A stretch of 64,000 bases of DNA from Clostridia bacterium (lineage in GTDB: Bacteria > Bacillota > Clostridia > Christensenellales > Aristaeellaceae), in NCBI GenBank assembly GCA_900769875.1, contig CAAGII010000016.1, forward strand, positions 19,950 to 83,949, in the 5' to 3' direction. This document shows positions 53,094 through 61,100 of this stretch, in pieces. Position 1 is the first letter of the stretch. Every line of letters starts with the position of its first letter. The notes below the pieces were generated by a model. That model saw only the letters and a list, made by a program, of their open reading frames with translations, was not told the DNA's origin and did no database searches. Made by a program: the position numbers and the translations under genes.

Positions 53094-55379
53094 TCAATCC
53101 ACCGCGCGGTTCCAGTGCCCCTGCGTGGTTCTGTCGGGAAGATCATCAAGCGTCATTTCATCGGTCAGCTCAAGGAAGGGCGTGTAGCCCTGCGCGCTCA
53201 CCTGCGCGCGCACGTCGGTCGGCAGCGCGTTCATCAGCCGCACAAGGCAGCCCTCCGGCAGCCGCTGGCGCAGCAGCGGATAGGCGTAGCCGCGCCTGTC
53301 CTCAAGGGTGGTACCGCGCAATGCGTCCGGCGCGTTCTGATCGCACATCCGGCAGGCGGCATGCCCGGTTTCAAGCCCCAGCAGCGTCCGCGCGGGGCAG
53401 TGGTGCAGAAGCATCAGCTGGGTGCGCCCATAGGCCTGCACCAGGATGGGCGGACGGCCGTCAAGCAGCGTTTTCAGCTCCTGCGCGGTCAGCTCGCAGC
53501 TGGCCGTCACAAACGCGCAGCCCGCGTCCAGCAGCAGCGCGGCTGCCCTGCGGTTCATAACCGGAATACCCATGCCCGCGCCAAAGGGCACGGGCCAGGA
53601 GGCGCCAAGCTGCCCTACGCTGCCAAGAACCACGCCGCCAAGCCTTCCCTTCCACCGCTCTGTCAGGCGCACAAGCATGCGGATGGTTGCTTCCTCGCAG
53701 GTGACGGGCAGGTGCAGCCACATGCCCTGCGGCATGGCCCGCAGCCCATCCGCGAGCGCTTCCTCGCGCCAGTCCTCGGGATACCACGCGATGCGCGCCC
53801 CTTCACCGGCAAGCTGCCTCGCAAGCGGCAACTGCGCCATCGTGCGCACCACGACAAGCGGCGGCACGTCGCGCGCCGGAAGGCTGCAGGGAGGCGCAGG
53901 CGTTTCCTCGCTCCGAGGATGCGCAAAGCGCTCCGCGCGCTTCTGCGCAAGCTGCGAAAGCGCCGTGCGGCGCACAGCGTTCAGCACGGAGACCGGTACG
54001 AAGGCGCGCTCCGTCTGCACCTCAAGGCGCCGCAGCGCAAAGGGCGTATCGCCTGTTTTCTCCATGCAGCGCCGCGCGTCCTCGAGCGTCATGGCGCGGC
54101 TTTTCGCCTCCTCGACCCGGTCGCCCTCAAAGGTCGCGAAGCTTTCACCGTCGCTGACGGTCAGGCGCAGCGCCTCGCCCGGAAGCGCCGACAGCCAGGC
54201 GTCCACCGGAATGGGCGGGATTGTCATCGCCCGCGCGCGGCTGAGCTGATCGCTGTCCGTCAGGCGGTATACCTGATCGCCGCTGCGCAGGCGCATATCG
54301 CCGCGGATGCGCAGCGTGGCGATGCCTCCCTGCGGCGTGTCCCTGCCCGCATAGATCATTTCCGCGTCGCCCGCGGCGGTGCGCAGCTGCAGTCCGTCGC
54401 CGTCGTGCAAATCAAGCGCAAGCCGAACCTTTGCCAGCTCTCCGCGCACCGACACCACATCGCCAAGGTACAGCCCGCTGTGGTTGACGCGGTCTTCGCA
54501 GATCACACCCGCGTCCTCCGTGCCCATGGCATAGCCGCGCATGAAGCCGCCGCGCTGGAAGATCTGCATGAGGTCCTGCATTTCCGCGCCGTCCGCCTTC
54601 TGAAAACAGCCGTTCACCACGCTGTCGATCGCCCGGCGGTAGCTGGAGGCGACCGCCGCCACATACTCGGGGCGCTTGAGGCGGCCTTCCAGCTTCAATG
54701 ACGCCACGCCAGCCTTGGCAAGCCTGTCCACATCATTGCGCATGCACACGTCGCGGGGCGACAGCCATGCGCCGCGCTTTCCGCGATAGGTATACTGAAG
54801 CCTGCACGGCTGCGCGCAGCGTCCGCGATTGCCGCTGCGCTCGCCCACCATGGACGAAAACAGGCATTCGCCGCTGACCGCCACGCATTGCGCGCCGTGT
54901 CCGAACACCTCGATTTCCAGCCCCTCAGATGCGCACAGCGCAATCTCGCTCAGGCTGCATTCCCTCGCCAGCACCACGCGCGTCATGCCCATGCGTTTTG
55001 CAAAACGCACGCCCGTCGCGTTGTGCAGCGCCATCTGCGTGGAGGCATGAATTGCAAGCGACGGGAAGCACGCCCTGCATAGGGCAAGCACGCCCAGATC
55101 CTGCACCAGCACCGCGTCCACGCGCGCGTCATTCAGGATGCGCAGCACGCGCAGAAGCTCGGGAAGCTCGCTGTCCTTCACGAGGGTGTTGACGGTCGCA
55201 TGCACGCGCACATGATGGAGATGCGCGAAATGAACCGCCTCGCGCAGCTGCTCCTCGTCAAAATTGCCCGCGCCGGCTCGGGCGCTGAAGGCGGCGTAGC
55301 CCAAATAGACCGCGTCGGCGCCGGCGGCGACCGCCCGGTCAAGTGCCTCTCTGTTTCCGGCGGGGGCAAGGTTTTCCAT
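53094..55379 (-). CDS. U32 family peptidase with DUF3656 domain
   Basis: 761 residues from the ATG nine bases after AAGGAG. The U32 TIM-like domain begins MENLAPAGNREALDRAVAAGADAVYLG, with the family signature ECSLSEIA and the Cys-rich GNRGRCAQPCRLQY (probable iron-sulfur ligands). The middle DUF3656 region (about 380-500) and a second TIM-like half with HCPARTLLGLETGHAACRMCDQ follow. U32 proteins include RlhA and UbiU/UbiV, which hydroxylate RNA or ubiquinone, so a proteolytic role should not be assumed. In Clostridia the gene usually lies between zapA and mutS2, as here, and may act on rRNA. Confidence 0.93.
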   Translation of the reverse strand: MENLAPAGNREALDRAVAAGADAVYLGYAAFSARAGAGNFDEEQLREAVHFAHLHHVRVHATVNTLVKDSELPELLRVLRILNDARVDAVLVQDLGVLALCRACFPSLAIHASTQMALHNATGVRFAKRMGMTRVVLARECSLSEIALCASEGLEIEVFGHGAQCVAVSGECLFSSMVGERSGNRGRCAQPCRLQYTYRGKRGAWLSPRDVCMRNDVDRLAKAGVASLKLEGRLKRPEYVAAVASSYRRAIDSVVNGCFQKADGAEMQDLMQIFQRGGFMRGYAMGTEDAGVICEDRVNHSGLYLGDVVSVRGELAKVRLALDLHDGDGLQLRTAAGDAEMIYAGRDTPQGGIATLRIRGDMRLRSGDQVYRLTDSDQLSRARAMTIPPIPVDAWLSALPGEALRLTVSDGESFATFEGDRVEEAKSRAMTLEDARRCMEKTGDTPFALRRLEVQTERAFVPVSVLNAVRRTALSQLAQKRAERFAHPRSEETPAPPCSLPARDVPPLVVVRTMAQLPLARQLAGEGARIAWYPEDWREEALADGLRAMPQGMWLHLPVTCEEATIRMLVRLTERWKGRLGGVVLGSVGQLGASWPVPFGAGMGIPVMNRRAAALLLDAGCAFVTASCELTAQELKTLLDGRPPILVQAYGRTQLMLLHHCPARTLLGLETGHAACRMCDQNAPDALRGTTLEDRRGYAYPLLRQRLPEGCLVRLMNALPTDVRAQVSAQGYTPFLELTDEMTLDDLPDRTTQGHWNRAVD

Positions 55380-55382
55380 GGA

Positions 55383-55652
55383 TCAGGGCTCCTTCTTCTG
55401 TGCCGCCTGCTCCCGCAGAGCAAGCAGCTCCCGGCGCAGACGCTGGTTTTCGTCCTGCGCGCGCATCAGCTCATCGCCCAGCGCAATGGCTGTCAGCACT
55501 GTGGCGGAGGGCACGGACATGCGCATCGCCGCCGCGGTTTCGTTCAGCTTGCGATCCACATACGCCGCGACACGGCGCAGATACGCCGGATCGTCCTCTG
55601 AAATCAGCGCAACCTCTTTCCCGGCTACGCGAACATAGGTTTTCTGCTTCAT
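55383..55652 (-). CDS. zapA: Cell division protein ZapA
   Basis: 89 residues. The N-terminal strand VRVAGKEVALISEDDPAYLRRVAAYVDRKL and the C-terminal coiled coil with LGDELMRAQDENQRLRRELLALREQ match ZapA, which bundles FtsZ filaments at mid-cell. ATG follows AAGGAG. It stops three bases before the U32 peptidase gene and is co-transcribed with it and mutS2. Confidence 0.93.
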   Translation of the reverse strand: MKQKTYVRVAGKEVALISEDDPAYLRRVAAYVDRKLNETAAAMRMSVPSATVLTAIALGDELMRAQDENQRLRRELLALREQAAQKKEP

Positions 55653-55731
55653 GGCTGCTCCTTCGGGAAAAAAGCGCAGGCGGCGTCATCCGCCATGCCC
55701 GCGCCGTGTGTGTTTCGCAGCGTGCCGCGCG

Positions 55732-56250
55732 TCACAGCTGCTCAAAGGGATAGACCTCGCCATAGGTCTCCACGCGGATGGACTTCATCACCTGAGGCTC
55801 CAGCGGCTTGTCGCGGAAATCGCGGCGAACCTTCACGATCTGCATTGCCACATCCAGACCTTCAGTCACCTTGCCGAAGGCGGCATACTGGCCGTCCAAA
55901 TGCGGGCTGGTGCTGGTCATGATGAAGAACTGGCTGCCAGCCGAATCGGGCATCATGCTGCGCGCCATGCTCAGCACGCCCTCGGTATGCTTGAGGGGAT
56001 TGGGCACGCCGTTGATGGCAAACTCGCCCTTGATGTGGTAGCCCGGGCCGCCGGTACCCACGCCGTTGGGGTCGCCGCCCTGAATCATGAAGCCGGGAAT
56101 CACACGGTGAAAGGTCAGTCCGTCATAGAAGCCGCTGTTTGCCAGCGCGATAAAATTGCCCACGGACTGGGGCGCGATTTCGGGGTACAGCTCGCCCTTC
56201 ATCTCGCGGCCGTCCATCATGGTAATCACAAACTCAGGCTGCTTCGCCAT
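55732..56250 (-). CDS. Cyclophilin-type peptidylprolyl isomerase
   Basis: 172 residues without a signal peptide, so it folds proteins in the cytoplasm. The active site is FHRVIPGFMIQGGDP (catalytic Arg, Phe, Gln) with GSQFFIMTSTSPHLDGQYAAFGKV. ATG follows AAAGGAG and the gene has its own promoter. The 79 bases between it and zapA contain no clear terminator, so some read-through is likely. Confidence 0.95.
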   Translation of the reverse strand: MAKQPEFVITMMDGREMKGELYPEIAPQSVGNFIALANSGFYDGLTFHRVIPGFMIQGGDPNGVGTGGPGYHIKGEFAINGVPNPLKHTEGVLSMARSMMPDSAGSQFFIMTSTSPHLDGQYAAFGKVTEGLDVAMQIVKVRRDFRDKPLEPQVMKSIRVETYGEVYPFEQL

Positions 56251-56307
56251 ATCAGCAATCTCCTTTCAAAGCGCGCCGCCATCCGGCAGCGCATGCACCT
56301 GTTTCTT

Positions 56308-56336
56308 ATTGTACCAGCAATGCGCGAGGTTTGCAA
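56308..56336 (-). promoter_or_regulatory. Promoter of the cyclophilin gene
   Basis: Minus strand TTGCAA (56331-56336), 17-base spacer ending TGG, TACAAT (56308-56313). Confidence 0.62.
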
Positions 56337-56367
56337 GCGTTCAGGCATAATTCCGTCTCTGTCCGCG

Positions 56368-57801
56368 TCAATCCTGCAGGAACAGGTCGCGCTTTCGCTG
56401 CGTCATTTCATCCACGCGCGCGATGTACTGCTCAATGTTGGCCACATTGGGCGCGCGTCCGATGCGTCCCTCCTCGGGATAAACGCGCTTGCTGATTCCG
56501 CCCGCACCCAGCGCAAGGATGTGCGTGGTTTCCTCCATGATATCCACATTGTACTGGCAGGCATGCCCGGGCAGCGCATAGCCCACGTTCTCCTGATTAC
56601 CGGCCATGTATTTCTGCCGGTAGAGATAATACGCACGCATGCCAAGGCGCGCGGCGGTCTCCTGACCCATGCGCACCATCGCCGCGGCGGTTTCGCCATC
56701 CGGCAGAGGCGCGTTCTCCAGATGCATCCTGCTGGAACGCTTGATGGCCAGCGTATGCACGGTCAGGCTCTCAGGACGGAGCTGCAGCGCGCCCTCCATG
56801 GTACGGGCGAAGTCCTCCAGTCCCTCGCCCGGAAGCCCCGCGATGACGTCCATATTGATGTGCCCCATACCCACCTCACGCGCGAGCGCATAGGCATCCA
56901 GCACCTGCTGCGCGGTGTGCGCGCGCCCGATCACACGCAGCGTGCGGTCGTTCATGGTCTGGGGATTGATGGAGATGCGCGTCACGCCGCTCGCCCTGAT
57001 GGCCTCCAGCTTGCCGCGCGTGATCGTATCAGGCCGGCCTGCCTCCACCGTATATTCGCAGGCTCCGGGAAAGAGCCGCGTCATATGCGCAAGCAGGCGC
57101 GCAAGCTGATCCTCACTCAGCGAGGTCGGCGTACCGCCGCCCATGTACACCGCCCGGAGCGTACGCCCTGTGGCGGCAAGGATGTCCCTCGCCTGCTCCA
57201 TTTCGCGCATCAGAGCCGCAAGATAAGGCTCCACAAGCCTCCCGTTGCCCAGTTCACCCGATGAAAACGAGCAGTAGGCGCACCGCGTGGTGCAAAAGGG
57301 AATGCCGATGTACACATCCATCCACCCATCGGACGGCAGTGGAAGCTGGCGCTGCGTTTCCACAATTTCCCTGAGCAGCCTCGCCTTTTCCTCCGTCACA
57401 TCAAACGCCCGCTGCACCTGCTCTGTCGCCTGCGCCATATCCAGCCCGGATTCCAGCGCCTCGTAGAACAGGCGTGTCGGGCGGATGCCCGTCAGGCTGC
57501 CCCATGGGGGATGCATGCCGGTCAGGCGGCGGCAGAGGCGGTACAGCGTCTGCCGCAGAAGGCGGCGCACGGCGCGCTTGCGGTGCAGCTCGCGCAGCCG
57601 CGCGTCATCGTCCTGCGGGATCGGAGCCGCCGCTTCCTCGCGCAGCCCGTCCGCCTCGACGGCGCAGCGGAATTCCTGCGCTTCCTCCAGCACCTGCCAG
57701 CGGTAGCGGGGCTGCTCCCAGTCGCTGTCGGGCAGGGAGAACAATCGCGTGACGTTGGTCAGATCCGGCTGGATATCCGTCAGGTATGCATCCACGCTCA
57801 T
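56368..57801 (-). CDS. hemZ: Coproporphyrinogen dehydrogenase HemZ-type radical SAM enzyme
   Basis: 477 residues. The radical SAM cluster is CTTRCAYC (C-x3-C-x2-C) in YIGIPFCTTRCAYCSFSSGE at about residue 170; GGGTPTSLSEDQL is the SAM-binding segment. An N-terminal domain of about 160 residues is typical of HemZ and absent from HemN/HemW. The family is annotated as oxygen-independent coproporphyrinogen III dehydrogenase, but many Clostridia that carry it do not make heme, so the physiological substrate is uncertain. The ATG follows GGAGG and overlaps the stop of the MBL hydrolase gene by four bases. Confidence 0.9.
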   Translation of the reverse strand: MSVDAYLTDIQPDLTNVTRLFSLPDSDWEQPRYRWQVLEEAQEFRCAVEADGLREEAAAPIPQDDDARLRELHRKRAVRRLLRQTLYRLCRRLTGMHPPWGSLTGIRPTRLFYEALESGLDMAQATEQVQRAFDVTEEKARLLREIVETQRQLPLPSDGWMDVYIGIPFCTTRCAYCSFSSGELGNGRLVEPYLAALMREMEQARDILAATGRTLRAVYMGGGTPTSLSEDQLARLLAHMTRLFPGACEYTVEAGRPDTITRGKLEAIRASGVTRISINPQTMNDRTLRVIGRAHTAQQVLDAYALAREVGMGHINMDVIAGLPGEGLEDFARTMEGALQLRPESLTVHTLAIKRSSRMHLENAPLPDGETAAAMVRMGQETAARLGMRAYYLYRQKYMAGNQENVGYALPGHACQYNVDIMEETTHILALGAGGISKRVYPEEGRIGRAPNVANIEQYIARVDEMTQRKRDLFLQD

Positions 57802-58373
57802 CCGCCGTGACCTCCGTACAGGGTGTGATCGCGCAGCAGCGGAGCAAGCCGCCGCAGAGACGCCTCCATCTCCTCATCGCTGCCGCCGGGAAGGTCGGTG
57901 CGTCCATACCCCATGGCAAAGACCGTGTCGCCGGAAAAGAGACAGCCATCGGCTTCATAGCACACGCTGCCGGGCGTATGTCCCGGTGTGTGCAGCACGC
58001 GCAGCGTCACACCGGCATAGGTCAGCAGCTCGCCCTCGCCCGCAAGGCGGGTGGCGCGCGCGCAGGTGACCGTATCGTTCACCATCCATGAGGCGTTCAG
58101 CGCAGGATCACGCAGCATGTCCGCGTCCAACGGATGCACCACAAGCTCGCAGCCGTCCCCAAGCAGTGCGTCCACCGCGCCGATGTGGTCGAAGTGTCCG
58201 TGTGTCAGCAGGATCGCCGCGATTCGCCTCTCCCCGGCCGCCGCACGGATGCGCCCGGGATCCGCGCCGGGATCAATCACAATGCAGTCGTCCCGCCCCT
58301 GCCGGTACAGCAGGTAGCAGTTGGTGCCAAGCAGGCCCACGCTCACGCGGTGGATGCGCAAATCATTGTCCAT
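57798..58373 (-). CDS. Metallo-beta-lactamase fold hydrolase (glyoxalase II-like)
   Basis: 191 residues. The zinc ligands are HGHFDH in LLTHGHFDHIGAVDAL, then H in LHTPGHTPGSVCYE and D in FSGDTVFAMGYGRTDLPGG; the final His is in LYGGHG. Length and motif spacing match the YcbL/YqgX group of hydroxyacylglutathione hydrolase-like proteins. The substrate is unknown. It sits in the common clostridial order rsh-dtd-MBL-hemZ. Confidence 0.93.
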   Translation of the reverse strand: MDNDLRIHRVSVGLLGTNCYLLYRQGRDDCIVIDPGADPGRIRAAAGERRIAAILLTHGHFDHIGAVDALLGDGCELVVHPLDADMLRDPALNASWMVNDTVTCARATRLAGEGELLTYAGVTLRVLHTPGHTPGSVCYEADGCLFSGDTVFAMGYGRTDLPGGSDEEMEASLRRLAPLLRDHTLYGGHGG

Positions 58374-58388
58374 CTGTGCAGCTCCTTG

Positions 58389-58844
58389 TCAAAACGCTTT
58401 GGAGGAATCCATCAGGATGGTCACGGGGCCGTCGTTGACCAGCGACACCTTCATATCCGCGCCAAAGCGTCCGGTTTCCACATGAATGCCCTGCGCGCGC
58501 CACGCCTCTACCAGCTGCTCATACATGGGGTTCGCCTTTTCGGGCCGCGCCGCCGTGATGAAGGACGGCCGGTTTCCGCCGCGCGCGTCGCCATAGAGCG
58601 TGAACTGACTGATCGCAAGCATCTCGCCGCCCACATCCTTCAGGCTCAGGTTCATTTTGCCCGCATCGTCCTCAAACACGCGGAGCTTGGGCACCTTCTC
58701 CGCCATGTACCTCAAATCGCGCTCCGTATCGTCCGCATGCACGCCGATGAGCACCATGAAGCCCCTTGCGCAGCGGCCGATGACCTCGCCGTCCACCGCG
58801 ACGGAGGCTTCGGTCACGCGCTGTACCACACAACGCACTGTCAA
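58389..58844 (-). CDS. dtd: D-aminoacyl-tRNA deacylase
   Basis: 151 residues, the usual Dtd length. SQFTLYGDARGGNRPSF contains the SQxTL active-site motif and NDGPVTILMDSS the Gly-cis-Pro motif that rejects L-amino acids. It hydrolyses D-aminoacyl and glycyl mischarged tRNA. It starts 15 bases after the rsh stop. Confidence 0.96.
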   Translation of the reverse strand: MTVRCVVQRVTEASVAVDGEVIGRCARGFMVLIGVHADDTERDLRYMAEKVPKLRVFEDDAGKMNLSLKDVGGEMLAISQFTLYGDARGGNRPSFITAARPEKANPMYEQLVEAWRAQGIHVETGRFGADMKVSLVNDGPVTILMDSSKAF

Positions 58845-58859
58845 TCCCTCCCGATCAGG

Positions 58860-61049
58860 TCAGCCGTTCACACGGAACACATCAATCACGTCCGAGCGGC
58901 GGCGAAGCTGCTTGATCACGCTGTCCATCTGCTCACGCGAGTGAACCTCCAGCACCAGCTTGATGGTCGCAATCTTGTTACGGTCGCAGCCGGACGTGCT
59001 GTTACGGATGAACACGCCCAGATCGCCGATGAAGGAGGCGATTTCGCCCAGCATGCCCACATGATCGTAGCCCACAATCTTGATGGCGGCGCAGAAGCTG
59101 CCCAGATTCGTATCCGCCCACGCCACGTCCACGCGGCGCTCCTGCTCGCCGCTCAGGGCGTTCATACATTCCGCCTTGTGGATGGTCACGCCGCGTCCCC
59201 TTGTGATGTAGCCCACAATATCGTCTCCGGGCACGGGCGAGCAGCACTTGGCGAAGCGCACCGGAATGTCCATATCCGCGTCGGCAGCCATAATGATGCC
59301 ATGGTTGCTGCGTCCGCTGGCTCTGCGCTGCGGCGCCTCGACGGGCTTGGGCAGCGCGGCGGGCTCATGCGCGCGCTGCTCGTCCATAAGCTTGGTGACC
59401 ACATACATGCTGGCCATGCCGCCGTAGCCGACCGCGCCAAAGATATCGTCCAGCTCCTGAAAGCCGTATTTCTGCAGGATGCTCTCATAGTATTCGGGCT
59501 TGAGCAGCTCGTTCATCTGCACGCCGCGGCGCTTGCATTCGCGATCCACCATGCTGCGGCCCAGCTCGATGTTCTCCACGCGCAGCTCCTTTTTCAGGAA
59601 CTGGCGGATTTTCGCCTTGGCCTGCGGCGTGCGGCAGATGCGCAGCCAGTCCGTGGACGGGCCCTTACAGCTGGCGGAGGTCATGATTTCCACGCGGTCG
59701 CCCGTCTGCAGCTCGGTATCCAACGGCACGATGCGCCCGTTGACCTTGGCGCCGACGCACTTGTTGCCCACAGCGCTGTGGATGCGGTAGGCAAAGTCCA
59801 GCGGGGTCGCCCCCTTGGGCATAGACACCACGTCGCCCTTGGGCGTGAAGAGAAACACTTCCTCGGAGAAGAGATCCGTTTTCAGGGTATCGACGAACTC
59901 CTTGCTGTCGCGCGTCTCATTCTGCCAGTCAAGGATCTGGCGCACCCAGTAAAGCTTGCTGTCCAGGTCGGTGCCGCTGCCCTGCGTGGTCTTTTCCTTG
60001 TAGCGCCAGTGCGCGGCAATGCCGTATTCAGCCACGCGGTGCATCTCCCATGTGCGAATCTGCACCTCGAAGGGGAAGGGCATCTTGCGTCCGCCCACCA
60101 CCGTGGTGTGGAGCGACTGGTACATGTTCGCCTTGGGCACGGAGATATAGTCCTTGAAGCGACCCGGTATCTGGTTCCACAGCGTGTGCACAATGCCCAG
60201 CACAAGGTAGCAGTCCTGCACCGTGTTGACCAGCACGCGGATGGCGATCAGATCATAGATCTGGTCAAAGGGCTTGTTCTGCAGCACCATTTTACGATAG
60301 ATGCTGTAGAAGTGCTTGGGCCTGCCGTCGATATCGAACTGGATATGCGCCTCGTTGAGCTTGTCACTCAGCTCCGCAATGACCATGCGGATGTTCTCCT
60401 GCCGCTCGGAGCGCTTCTGACCCACCATCTGCACCAGATTCTGGTAGCCCACGGGATCAATGTAGCGCAGGGACAGATCCTCCAGCTCCTGCTTGATGGC
60501 GTACACGCCAAGGCGGTGCGCCAGCGGCGCGTAGATATCCAGCGTTTCGCGGCTGATCGCCACCTGACGCGCCTCCGGCTGATGCTTGAGGGTGCGCATG
60601 TTGTGCAGTCGGTCAGCCAGCTTGATGAGCACCACGCGAATGTCCTTGCTCATGGCAAGGATCATCTTGCGCAGACTCTCCGCCTGCGCCTCCTCGCGGT
60701 CGGCAAAGTCGAGCTTGTTCAGCTTGGTCACGCCGTCCACAAGGTGGGCGACCTCCTCGCCGAACTCCGTCTGGATGGTCTCCAGCGACACGCCGTCGCA
60801 ATCCTCCACCGTGTCGTGCAGAAGACCCGCCGCAATGGTGGGAGGATCAATCATCAGCTCCGTCAGGATGCTCGCCACAAAGCAGGGGTGGATGAAATAG
60901 GGCTCTCCGCTCTTGCGCTTCTGCCCTTCATGCGCCTTCTCCGCGAAGCGGTACGCCTTCTCCACCAGCAAATACCCGTCGCCCGGGCTGTACTTGCGTA
61001 CCCGCGCCAGCATCTGGTCCAGCGGCAGCGCTTCATATGCCGTATACAT
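58860..61049 (-). CDS. relA: Bifunctional (p)ppGpp synthetase/hydrolase Rsh
   Basis: 729 residues from the ATG of MYTAYEALPL; an ATG 16 codons upstream (61,097) is possible but lacks a good ribosome site. The HD hydrolase domain has AAGLLHDTVEDC with intact H-D; the synthetase domain contains IYRKMVLQNKPFDQIYDL and YQSLHTTVVGG; TGS (FLFTPKGDVVSMPKGATPLDFAYRIH) and a C-terminal ACT domain follow. Both catalytic halves look functional. It makes and degrades the stringent-response alarmone. It is transcribed after recJ and before dtd. Confidence 0.96.
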   Translation of the reverse strand: MYTAYEALPLDQMLARVRKYSPGDGYLLVEKAYRFAEKAHEGQKRKSGEPYFIHPCFVASILTELMIDPPTIAAGLLHDTVEDCDGVSLETIQTEFGEEVAHLVDGVTKLNKLDFADREEAQAESLRKMILAMSKDIRVVLIKLADRLHNMRTLKHQPEARQVAISRETLDIYAPLAHRLGVYAIKQELEDLSLRYIDPVGYQNLVQMVGQKRSERQENIRMVIAELSDKLNEAHIQFDIDGRPKHFYSIYRKMVLQNKPFDQIYDLIAIRVLVNTVQDCYLVLGIVHTLWNQIPGRFKDYISVPKANMYQSLHTTVVGGRKMPFPFEVQIRTWEMHRVAEYGIAAHWRYKEKTTQGSGTDLDSKLYWVRQILDWQNETRDSKEFVDTLKTDLFSEEVFLFTPKGDVVSMPKGATPLDFAYRIHSAVGNKCVGAKVNGRIVPLDTELQTGDRVEIMTSASCKGPSTDWLRICRTPQAKAKIRQFLKKELRVENIELGRSMVDRECKRRGVQMNELLKPEYYESILQKYGFQELDDIFGAVGYGGMASMYVVTKLMDEQRAHEPAALPKPVEAPQRRASGRSNHGIIMAADADMDIPVRFAKCCSPVPGDDIVGYITRGRGVTIHKAECMNALSGEQERRVDVAWADTNLGSFCAAIKIVGYDHVGMLGEIASFIGDLGVFIRNSTSGCDRNKIATIKLVLEVHSREQMDSVIKQLRRRSDVIDVFRVNG

Positions 61050-61100
61050 CCTACCATCCCCCTCCGGATCATGACCTGCCCCCACCGGGGTTTCCATCGC

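Noticed and set aside
50064..54701. A 1545-codon open frame on the plus strand
   Set aside because: It lies antisense to the response regulator, mutS2 and U32 genes, is rich in His, Arg, Gln and Ala, has no domain or ribosome site, and reflects the GC-rich third codon positions of the real genes.
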